Source: Lentisphaerota bacterium
Lineage (GTDB): Bacteria > Verrucomicrobiota > Lentisphaeria > Victivallales > UBA1829
Assembly: GCA_015061845.1 (NCBI GenBank)
Contig: SUVT01000005.1
Coordinates: 1 to 60,973 of the forward strand
Direction: 5' to 3'
Length of the DNA stretch: 60,973 bases
Shown: positions 47,393 to 53,990 of the stretch, in pieces
Layout: every line of letters starts with the position of its first letter
Numbering within the stretch: position 1 is the first letter of the stretch
Notes under the pieces: model-generated
What the model saw: only the letters and a program-made list of their open reading frames with translations
Told to the model about the DNA's origin: nothing
Databases searched by the model: none
Position numbers and translations under genes: made by a program

Positions 47393-48379
47393 TTACCGGT
47401 CTCTGCCGGTTTGGGTTAGATTAACTTCACTGGCTGTACTTTCACTGATCACATTCAGTCTTGAAAGATCAAGCATCACAGAACTGTGTTTTTCAAGAAC
47501 AACATTATAAGAACTGGTGTTATTCTGATTGCTCAGTAATCGCAATATATATTCTCCAAGGAATGCAAGAATCAGAAAAAGAAAGAAAAATTGGATTGAA
47601 GTAAACAGGATCTGAGTGGTCCAGCCCTCAACAACATTTCTTTTGAAAAGGTGTACAACAACGCTGTACAATGCGAATAAAAATGAGATAAAGCTGGAAA
47701 ACAGCCCCAACACATTCATAAAGCGGAGCGGTTTCGTTGAGTTTAAGATCAAAATTGAAACTGCATGATTATAAATCTTTGCCAATGAATGCGGCTTCTT
47801 CAATCTTTTATCACATCTGTACTCCAACGTCTTAACAGTGTATCCGCAGTGATTCATCTGCAGAAACAGGTTCCGGTGAAATCTGTTTTTACTGATAATA
47901 GTATTTGCAGCTCTTCTGCTGACAATACGGAGTCCACTGTCATTTATAGGAATGTTATAATTGATCACTCTTGAAACTGCAGTGCGGAAAATCCGGCTGC
48001 CAAACCTATACCAGGCAGGACATGATATATCTGTACAGCCGATCACAATATCTGATCCTTCAAAACAGGTAGAAACTCCCTGTTCAATAATATCTTTTGT
48101 CAGGTTCTCCAACCTTCCGATAATGGTAATATCACCAATTGCATTTTCCAACGCAGCTGCGCAAAGGATCTCATAGTCGCTTGTATTGGAAATTTGCAAG
48201 AATCTGATTTTATCCACATATCGCAAAAGTTCACTGATATTGGGAATATCTTCCGTTGCCAACAAGAGAATTTCATAATCAGAATAATTCTCTTTCAAAA
48301 AGCCGGCATAAGATTCTACCATTGTCAAAGAATCTCTTTTTCCCAAAACAATCGCCAGAGAAATAAAAACATCTTTCAT
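47393..48379 (-). CDS. GtrB/DPM1-like glycosyltransferase, degenerate active site
   Basis: A 328-residue GT2-like protein. An alpha/beta domain (ISLAIVLGKRDSLTMVESYA, SDYEILLLATEDIPNI) is followed by two C-terminal TM helices (VLGLFSSFISFLFALYSVVV, SIQFFFLFLILAFLGEYILR) as in GtrB and polyprenyl-phosphate mannose synthases. At the place of the metal-binding DxD block it reads TIIGRLENLTKD, so it may lack normal transfer activity. It lies between the half-size transporters and the large transferase. Confidence 0.72.
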   Translation of the reverse strand: MKDVFISLAIVLGKRDSLTMVESYAGFLKENYSDYEILLLATEDIPNISELLRYVDKIRFLQISNTSDYEILCAAALENAIGDITIIGRLENLTKDIIEQGVSTCFEGSDIVIGCTDISCPAWYRFGSRIFRTAVSRVINYNIPINDSGLRIVSRRAANTIISKNRFHRNLFLQMNHCGYTVKTLEYRCDKRLKKPHSLAKIYNHAVSILILNSTKPLRFMNVLGLFSSFISFLFALYSVVVHLFKRNVVEGWTTQILFTSIQFFFLFLILAFLGEYILRLLSNQNNTSSYNVVLEKHSSVMLDLSRLNVISESTASEVNLTQTGRDR

Positions 48380-48392
48380 TATTCACATCCTT

Positions 48393-48731
48393 TCAGCCTA
48401 TAGCCAATCCGGAGATTCCGGAAATAATCAGAATCATTCCGCATATTTTTTGCCAGGTGATCACTTCTTTCAAGTATAATTTTGCCAGCAACATACTCCA
48501 ACAGTAGGTAATCGCTGTCAATGGTAAAAATATCGTGTAAGGGATAAACTTCAGAAGATAAATATTCAGCAGGGCTGACAGAAAATAAAGAAAGCCGCCG
48601 CACATCAGTGCAACATTAAAAAAGAGAGAAAGACTGATTTTGAGGTTCTTCCCCCCTATCTTCAAAAGTAAACTCCCGCCAGCCCCCAGAAGAGTCATCA
48701 ACAAAAACAGTAATACGATTTCAATTCTCAT
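48393..48731 (-). CDS. Four-helix EamA/SMR-type membrane protein (ArnF-like half)
   Basis: A 112-residue protein with four predicted TM helices (IVLLFLLMTLLGAGGSLLLK, VALMCGGFLYFLSALLNIYL, IPYTIFLPLTAITYCWSMLL, ICGMILIISGISGLAI). It resembles half-size EamA/SMR transporters such as ArnE/ArnF, which flip undecaprenyl-phosphate-linked sugars. It overlaps the gene before it by 11 bases, suggesting a coupled heterodimer. Confidence 0.75.
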   Translation of the reverse strand: MRIEIVLLFLLMTLLGAGGSLLLKIGGKNLKISLSLFFNVALMCGGFLYFLSALLNIYLLKFIPYTIFLPLTAITYCWSMLLAKLYLKEVITWQKICGMILIISGISGLAIG

Positions 48732-49095
48732 TTTTACTGCCGCCCCCCAACAGGATCAATCCAAATCCGATCAAGGCTATTGAAAGGATCTTAAACAGAG
48801 ATATTCTCTCATGAAGGATGAAAAATCCAATAAAGATTGCAAAAATATAGCTTGCTGATAAAAAAGGATGCAGAACTGACAGTTCTCCGAATTTAAATGC
48901 AACAATCATTATGACTGCCCCCAGAAAATACAATATGAATCCGGCAGATAGAACAGAAATACCGGAAATATTTATACCAAAATTTTGAAACAACTTCCAG
49001 CACATCTGCCCCAGCGCAACAAGCATGGAAGAAATCAGCATCAGAAAAATTCCCTTTTTATTACGTTGTAATGATTGGAGAAATGCCCCTGTCAT
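48721..49095 (-). CDS. Four-helix EamA/SMR-type membrane protein (ArnE-like half)
   Basis: A 124-residue protein with four predicted TM helices (IFLMLISSMLVALGQMCWKL, FILYFLGAVIMIVAFKFGEL, FLSASYIFAIFIGFFILHER, ILSIALIGFGLILLGG). It shows the EamA-like pattern LGQMCWKLF in helix 1 and LHPFLSASYIFA in helix 3. It is the likely partner of the downstream half-transporter and 2 bp from the oxidoreductase gene. A lipid-linked sugar flippase subunit is inferred from context. Confidence 0.75.
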   Translation of the reverse strand: MTGAFLQSLQRNKKGIFLMLISSMLVALGQMCWKLFQNFGINISGISVLSAGFILYFLGAVIMIVAFKFGELSVLHPFLSASYIFAIFIGFFILHERISLFKILSIALIGFGLILLGGGSKNEN

Positions 49096-49097
49096 AG

Positions 49098-50210
49098 TCA
49101 GATGCTCCCGATAGATTGAATTGCATCGTAGACATTATCAATTTTTCCGCCCATAACACAATGATATCCCTTCATTCCATAGTTTGCCTTGAACAGAATC
49201 GGTCTGCTGTCACTGACTTCACTGGCTGGGAGAATCGTTTTTACTTCCCAGAGAGAACTTTTATAACGGCAACCGCGCAAACAAGGCAAATAACGCATGG
49301 AATCCTTCAAAATGTGTGTATAAGCACTTAACTTTGGATCGGCATCAAAAACATGATGAGCACTGATATAATGCGACTTATCGGTATCATACCATTCATA
49401 ATGCGGAGTATAGCGGACATGGCTTAACGTATAAAGATTTCTGTCCGGGAACGGCATAAGGGAAAAAAATGGTCCGCACATTACTGTAATTCCCATTCCC
49501 TCCAATTCCGGCGGAACTTCAACCAATGCCATTTCAGTCATCTCATGCTTCAGCGGAATCAACTCTATATCGGAATGGGCATTGATGAAGTTTATGTGAG
49601 AATATGTACAATTAAAAACCTCATCAGACACAATATTAAAGTCGCGGCCTTCCAAACTTCCCGACACCCCAAATCCAGATGGCATCTTTTGAATCTTCTT
49701 TACTTCACAATTCAATGCCAACTCGCCCCCTGCCGAAAGATAACGGTTCTGTATCAGAGTTCTTAACGTTTTTGCATTAAAAACATATTCCCGGCAACGG
49801 AAAACTTCTTCAATGTAATGCTCATCAAAAAGTTTCTTCACCCGGTCAGATGCTGTTTCACAAGGGGCATCGATCCGGTTGCAAAACTCATAAAATTGAG
49901 TTGCAGTGACTTTACCGAGGATCCTGCCTATGGCATAATATTTGTCAAAATCCTTTTCGACTGCCTCTGGAAATTCTTTGACAAAACGGGGAAAAGAAGC
50001 ACAGGACCGCTGTGCTGTAAGCAGACTTCGCGGATAATGATAACCACTGTGTACACGAGCCTGATTATTGTAACTTGCGCGCAACATACATTCGGAATTC
50101 TTTTCGCAAATCAAAACCCGTTTTTTCTGCAGGGCGAAGTATTCTCCGATATAAAGTCTGAAAAATCCCCCGCCGATGATAACAACATCATACTTATCAA
50201 AGTTCAACAT
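49098..50210 (-). CDS. FAD-dependent oxidoreductase (DAO type) of the island
   Basis: A 370-residue flavoprotein of the D-amino-acid-oxidase fold. The N-terminal dinucleotide fold is DVVIIGGGFFRLYIGEYFA, in which the third Gly of GxGxxG is Arg (AGA codon at 50157-50159, one base from GGA). ARVHSGYHYPRS follows and the C-terminal part has KANYGMKGYHCVMGG. Such genes recur in surface-polysaccharide clusters beside glycosyltransferases and epimerases, where they may oxidise a sugar or its amino group. The ATG at 50210 is supported by AGGGAG; it overlaps the isomerase gene by 14 bases. Confidence 0.75.
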   Translation of the reverse strand: MLNFDKYDVVIIGGGFFRLYIGEYFALQKKRVLICEKNSECMLRASYNNQARVHSGYHYPRSLLTAQRSCASFPRFVKEFPEAVEKDFDKYYAIGRILGKVTATQFYEFCNRIDAPCETASDRVKKLFDEHYIEEVFRCREYVFNAKTLRTLIQNRYLSAGGELALNCEVKKIQKMPSGFGVSGSLEGRDFNIVSDEVFNCTYSHINFINAHSDIELIPLKHEMTEMALVEVPPELEGMGITVMCGPFFSLMPFPDRNLYTLSHVRYTPHYEWYDTDKSHYISAHHVFDADPKLSAYTHILKDSMRYLPCLRGCRYKSSLWEVKTILPASEVSDSRPILFKANYGMKGYHCVMGGKIDNVYDAIQSIGSI

Positions 50211-51012
50211 CAGCAAGCTCCCTGGAAATGATATTCAAAGTTTGTTCCAAAACCTCTTTTTCCGGATCGCCCTGTCGCATTTCCACAGAAACCCATTGAG
50301 AATAGCTGTTACGCTTCAACATTTCAAATGCCCGATGAAAATATTCCGGTTCTGTTCCGACTGGTGCAAGTTGAGGTTCACTGATATGAAAATGACACAA
50401 ATCACCGGTAAACTGCAAGGTGTCACTCAAGTTCTCCTTGTTCAGCATTGCTGCACCGGTATCAAAATGCAATTTCACTCCGTCTGAGGCTGCAGTCCTG
50501 ACAAAGTCGGCAACATCCGCAGTATTTGTCAGAAAGTCACAACAATACTCTGCAGGATTTGCTTCGAGCCCCAAAACGCAGCCATGATTCAAACAAATCG
50601 TTCCCAATCTTCTGAAAAATGGAAGTGCAGCGTCTTTCGCCTGAAGATAATTCAATTGACCGCGACGTCGGTTTTTCGGTGACCCGAAAACCAATACTTT
50701 GGCACCAAGCCCCTCAGCGATCTCTGCAACGAGTTCCATATGTTCAAAAAAACGGGCATGAGTTCTTTCTTCAAATACAAACAGATCCGGAATCCCGAAA
50801 AGCAAGGCCTGCATCGCTGGAATCTCAAATCCATGGTCAGCGAGTTTTCTTCGGTATTCCTGCGCACTTGATAATGTTGCCCCTGTCCATTGAGGCCAAA
50901 TTTTCGATGGAGCAACCTCTATGCCTGTAACACCATATTTTTGCAGCAATGCAAAAATCGCAGGATCGTCATGACATGACCAAGCTATATTGGACACAGC
51001 AAATTTATGCAT
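50197..51012 (-). CDS. Sugar phosphate isomerase/epimerase (TIM barrel)
   Basis: A 271-residue member of the xylose-isomerase-like/AP-endonuclease-2 superfamily. The N-terminal strand and helix are FAVSNIAWSCHDDPAIFALL, then GVTGIEVAPSKIWP, LGAKVLVFGSPKNRRR, LGLEANPAEY, KLHFDTGAAML and CHFHISEPQLAP, which supply the Glu, His and Asp metal ligands of this fold. The ATG at 51012 is used with AAAGAGAA upstream. It overlaps both neighbours. It probably interconverts a sugar or sugar phosphate used by the island. Confidence 0.82.
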   Translation of the reverse strand: MHKFAVSNIAWSCHDDPAIFALLQKYGVTGIEVAPSKIWPQWTGATLSSAQEYRRKLADHGFEIPAMQALLFGIPDLFVFEERTHARFFEHMELVAEIAEGLGAKVLVFGSPKNRRRGQLNYLQAKDAALPFFRRLGTICLNHGCVLGLEANPAEYCCDFLTNTADVADFVRTAASDGVKLHFDTGAAMLNKENLSDTLQFTGDLCHFHISEPQLAPVGTEPEYFHRAFEMLKRNSYSQWVSVEMRQGDPEKEVLEQTLNIISRELADVEL

Positions 51013-51769
51013 GTTGTTCTCTTTCAATGAATGTTTTCATTTGAGACAGTATTTCTGCTCTGTCATAAATATATCCGTTATTCTTTCCAAAAACAGATGA
51101 ATAAGCTGTTTTAAGATTGTAATGCCCCTCCGGAACCGGGGCATCTCCCACTTTTTTTCCCGGAAAAAAACTATCAATGATTTCCTGTGTTCCAACCGGT
51201 TCTGTAAAAAAGTTGACTTGCTTCAATCCTGCTTTTTCGCACAAATCAATATCATCAGACAACCGATCCAAAAAGTAATACTGGAAACTTGAACGAGGAT
51301 TGATCATTTCCAAACAGTTGTCATGCAACAAATCATAAATAACATTTTTTTTCAATCCGTTGCCGAACAATCCCGGCAAACGAACGATCATACAGTCTGG
51401 AAAATGCTCCCGGCAAAAATCTTCAAATCTCAAACGGTTGGTTCCATAGGCATGATTGGAACGGGAATGACAATCAAATGACTCATCCATTCCCTGTAAT
51501 TCAGCATAAACATCGATCGTTGAAATCAAGACAAATTTCTTTGCCTGAACTGTTTTCAAAACATCGATCAACGCAGCAATTTTTTCCCAATCCTCTTCCG
51601 GAGCTTTATTTGCTTTCCACTTCACAGCAGAAACTCCCGCACAGACAATCCTGTCAAAGCTCCGATTTCTAAGTTCTTGAAAATTTTTGGAATTTATCAA
51701 TGTATCATAACTGCGTTGACTGCACAAATTGCTTCCAACAAAACCGGTAAATCCAATCAAACAAGTCAT
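51005..51769 (-). CDS. NAD(P)-dependent epimerase/dehydratase-like SDR protein
   Basis: A 254-residue extended-SDR protein. The nucleotide-binding motif is IGFTGFVGSNL; the strand before the active site is KKFVLISTIDVYAE. The catalytic YxxxK appears as YGTNR, with Arg for Lys. IVRLPGLFGNGLKKN follows. The C-terminal substrate part is short. First gene of the island operon, with CAGGAAAC upstream and a consensus-like promoter 60 bp away. A sugar-nucleotide reductase or epimerase role fits the context; the K-to-R change leaves activity uncertain. Confidence 0.75.
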   Translation of the reverse strand: MTCLIGFTGFVGSNLCSQRSYDTLINSKNFQELRNRSFDRIVCAGVSAVKWKANKAPEEDWEKIAALIDVLKTVQAKKFVLISTIDVYAELQGMDESFDCHSRSNHAYGTNRLRFEDFCREHFPDCMIVRLPGLFGNGLKKNVIYDLLHDNCLEMINPRSSFQYYFLDRLSDDIDLCEKAGLKQVNFFTEPVGTQEIIDSFFPGKKVGDAPVPEGHYNLKTAYSSVFGKNNGYIYDRAEILSQMKTFIEREQHA

Positions 51770-51830
51770 TTTTTGTTTCCTGGTGTTATGTTATTTAATG
51801 TCCAACAGTTCTCTATTTGATCCACCTGAT

Positions 51831-51858
51831 AAAATAGCATATTTTTCTTTTTTGTCAA
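51831..51858 (-). promoter_or_regulatory. Predicted promoter of the island operon
   Basis: Minus strand TTGACA (51853-51858), 16 bases, TATTTT (51831-51836) preceded by ATGC. It lies in the 115-bp A/T-rich gap between the lacI stop and the epimerase gene, just inside the right repeat. Confidence 0.65.
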
Positions 51859-51884
51859 GTTTTTTAATGTCTATTCTTACATTA

Positions 51885-52967
51885 TCAGATAAAAAAACAG
51901 TTCTTTCCGCCCAGTGCGGCTGATGGCTGGAAAGTGACCGGGATCATGGCTTTACGCGGCGTTGGATCTTCCAGCAGATCCATTGCCAGTTCACCCATGA
52001 TCTCGGCAGCAGTTCCGGCATGATAACCGATCACGGAAAACGGATCCGGTGAAGTACCGGACAGACCGTTGATTTTCCCGAAAACGCCATAAGTAATAAT
52101 GAAAAAATCCTGATCAGGGATCAACCCCAAACTCTGCATGTGATCCGACAACGCCTGCGCCAGAAGAAGACAGCCGACCCAATAATATTTTTTCCCTTTG
52201 ATCTTCTGCCAGACATGTTCAATCAAAAGTCGGTTTTTCCGGTAAGTCTGATCCCAGATGACACTGCCGGATTCCTGCATAAAACAGGGGATCTTCGATT
52301 CTGTTATCTGGTGCCGGAATATCATTTTCTGCAAAGCATCGTATTTGACCTTGTCGGTAACATCGCCGTAACCGAGATAGATCATGGAAGAATAAGCCTC
52401 TCCCGGAATGATTTTTGCAGCTTCGTCGTATGCCGGAACATAGTCATATTCCACATTGGAAATTCCGTGATAAGAGTGCAGTTCCCTGACCGGAGCATTG
52501 AACGGAGTAAAGCGGATCAAACGGGTATTGACTGCATGCAGGAGTTCAAGTGTCTGTCCGGAAAGAATACTGTCGCTGGCAATATAAATATCTGCGATAT
52601 TGGATTTCAGGATGCGTTTGACTTCGCTTGTGATTTTCTGCTGATTGCTCCCGACACGGATAAGGGTCATGGTATAACTGCTGAACTGCAGAAAGTCACA
52701 GAGTTCCCGGAGCATGATACTGAAACTTGTGGAAGTCAGATCTTTTCCCATATCCCCCAGCAGGAACCCGACTTTATAGGTTTTATGATAGATTTTTTCG
52801 CCGCTGCGTTTCGGGAAGTAACCGTATTTTCTACAGAGCTTCAAGATTTTTTCCCGTTTTTCGGGACTGATCATCCAGGCATTTCCGGGGCTTAATGCAC
52901 GGGAAACAGTTGACTGGCTGACACCTGCAAGTCTTGCGATATCGGTACTTGTATATTTTTTATTCAT
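51885..52967 (-). CDS. LacI-family transcriptional regulator
   Basis: A 360-residue LacI/GalR regulator. The N-terminal HTH and hinge read TSTDIARLAGVSQSTVSRAL and SPEKREKILKLCRKYGYFPK. A periplasmic-binding-protein-like sensor follows (YKVGFLLGDMGKDLTS, IYIASDSILSG, SMIYLGYGDV, FFIITYGVF). Codons for the last 40 or so residues are duplicated at 44845-44962. It is divergent from the six-gene operon at 53204-60555 and is its likely regulator. The downstream neighbour is the island operon, whose own promoter lies next to the stop codon. Confidence 0.92.
   Translation of the reverse strand: MNKKYTSTDIARLAGVSQSTVSRALSPGNAWMISPEKREKILKLCRKYGYFPKRSGEKIYHKTYKVGFLLGDMGKDLTSTSFSIMLRELCDFLQFSSYTMTLIRVGSNQQKITSEVKRILKSNIADIYIASDSILSGQTLELLHAVNTRLIRFTPFNAPVRELHSYHGISNVEYDYVPAYDEAAKIIPGEAYSSMIYLGYGDVTDKVKYDALQKMIFRHQITESKIPCFMQESGSVIWDQTYRKNRLLIEHVWQKIKGKKYYWVGCLLLAQALSDHMQSLGLIPDQDFFIITYGVFGKINGLSGTSPDPFSVIGYHAGTAAEIMGELAMDLLEDPTPRKAMIPVTFQPSAALGGKNCFFI
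51901..52018. repeat. Right 118-bp direct repeat bounding the glycosyltransferase island
   Basis: Lies wholly within the lacI-type gene near its 3' end. Matches 44845-44962 at 117 of 118 bases; the single difference is a silent third-position change in a proline codon. Confidence 0.95.
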
Positions 52968-52990
52968 TTAAAAAACTCCTGCTGGTATAA

Positions 52991-53016
52991 TATATTTTCA
53001 TTTTCGTTTATTGCAA
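52991..53016 (-). promoter_or_regulatory. Possible promoter of the lacI-type gene
   Basis: Minus strand TTGCAA (53011-53016) with an A/T-rich TATATT-like box 16-17 bases downstream. It mirrors the box order of the divergent pseudopilin promoter, and TTGCAA recurs at 53094-53099 and 53121-53126. Confidence 0.4.
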
Positions 53017-53120
53017 GCGTAAAAAAGTAATATTTTTTTATTTTATGCAAAAGTTTAAGCATTGTAACATCATATTAATCAAATCATTATGTATTGCAAA
53101 CCAAAAATCAATGCATAAAA

Positions 53121-53149
53121 TTGCAAAACGGAAAATTTACATTTATATT
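53121..53149 (+). promoter_or_regulatory. Predicted promoter of the pseudopilin-led six-gene operon
   Basis: TTGCAA (53121-53126), 17 bases, TATATT (53144-53149), about 55 bp before the ATG at 53204. The TTGCAA copies around it could be part of a LacI-type operator. Confidence 0.5.
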
Positions 53150-53203
53150 ATCTCTCAAGCTGTAATAATATAAAAAAACAACATAATAATGAAAGGAGTC
53201 AAA

Positions 53204-53971
53204 ATGCACTGCCATTCAAAAAGATTCACACTGATCGAGCTGCTTGTCGTGATTGCGATCATCGCAATTCTTGCAGGTATGCTGCTGCCCGCTCTGAACA
53301 AATCCAGAGCAACCGCAAGACGTTCTTCCTGTACCAGCAATATGAAGCAGATGGGAACTCTGTTCGCCTCTTATGACAGCGATTATCAAAGACTTCCTCC
53401 CGGAATGGTTGTCCCGGAAAACAGTGACTACTATACTGCCAGTGCATGGAACACTCTGATCATGGGAAAACGTCAATCAAACGGCAAGTGGAGCGATAAA
53501 CGTGCCGATTGGAACTTGATGGTTTGTCCTGCCAGTCCGAATTACGGCGTGAACAGCTATCCTCCGCAGTGTTACTGGGCATGCCGCCAGACACTCGGTT
53601 ATATTCAAGAGGACGGAACCTACTGGAAAGAAGGCAACACCGGCGGTTATCAGTCCATGAAAGGACTGCTTTCCAAAGGATATAAATCACCCTCCAAGAT
53701 CCTTTTGATCACAGATTATTATCAGAAAAGTGCCCGTTCTGACGGTCCGGTTCAGGGAACGATCGAAGCTGCTTATCCTTTCAAAGCCGGAGATTCAACT
53801 TATGTTGAACTGGGAGACCGCGATATGAATGCAAACCATAAAGACGGTGCGAACCATCTGTTCGGCGACCTTCATGTGGAATTTCTGGACTACAAAAAGT
53901 TCAATTTCAGCTCCGGAGCAACCAGTTATGTCGCCCGCTACTGGTACAACCATAAAGCATTTGCATGGTAA
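53204..53971 (+). CDS. Type II secretion-like pseudopilin (H-X9-D variant)
   Basis: A 255-residue prepilin-type protein. The leader is MHCHSKR, then [18 protein letters not shown] and [20 protein letters not shown]. The -1 residue is Arg, not Gly. The C-terminal [18 protein letters not shown] keeps H-X9-D but has Leu where the family has Gly. AAAGGAG lies 6 bases before the ATG. First gene of the operon; the DUF4838 gene starts 19 bp after it. Confidence 0.88.
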   Translation: MHCHSKRFTLIELLVVIAIIAILAGMLLPALNKSRATARRSSCTSNMKQMGTLFASYDSDYQRLPPGMVVPENSDYYTASAWNTLIMGKRQSNGKWSDKRADWNLMVCPASPNYGVNSYPPQCYWACRQTLGYIQEDGTYWKEGNTGGYQSMKGLLSKGYKSPSKILLITDYYQKSARSDGPVQGTIEAAYPFKAGDSTYVELGDRDMNANHKDGANHLFGDLHVEFLDYKKFNFSSGATSYVARYWYNHKAFAW

Positions 53972-53990
53972 TTGAATCGGAGTTCCAAAT

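Noticed and set aside
44845-52018. Direct repeats as phage-type att sites
   Set aside because: No integrase, no tRNA gene and the repeats are long coding segments; duplication or homologous recombination fits better.
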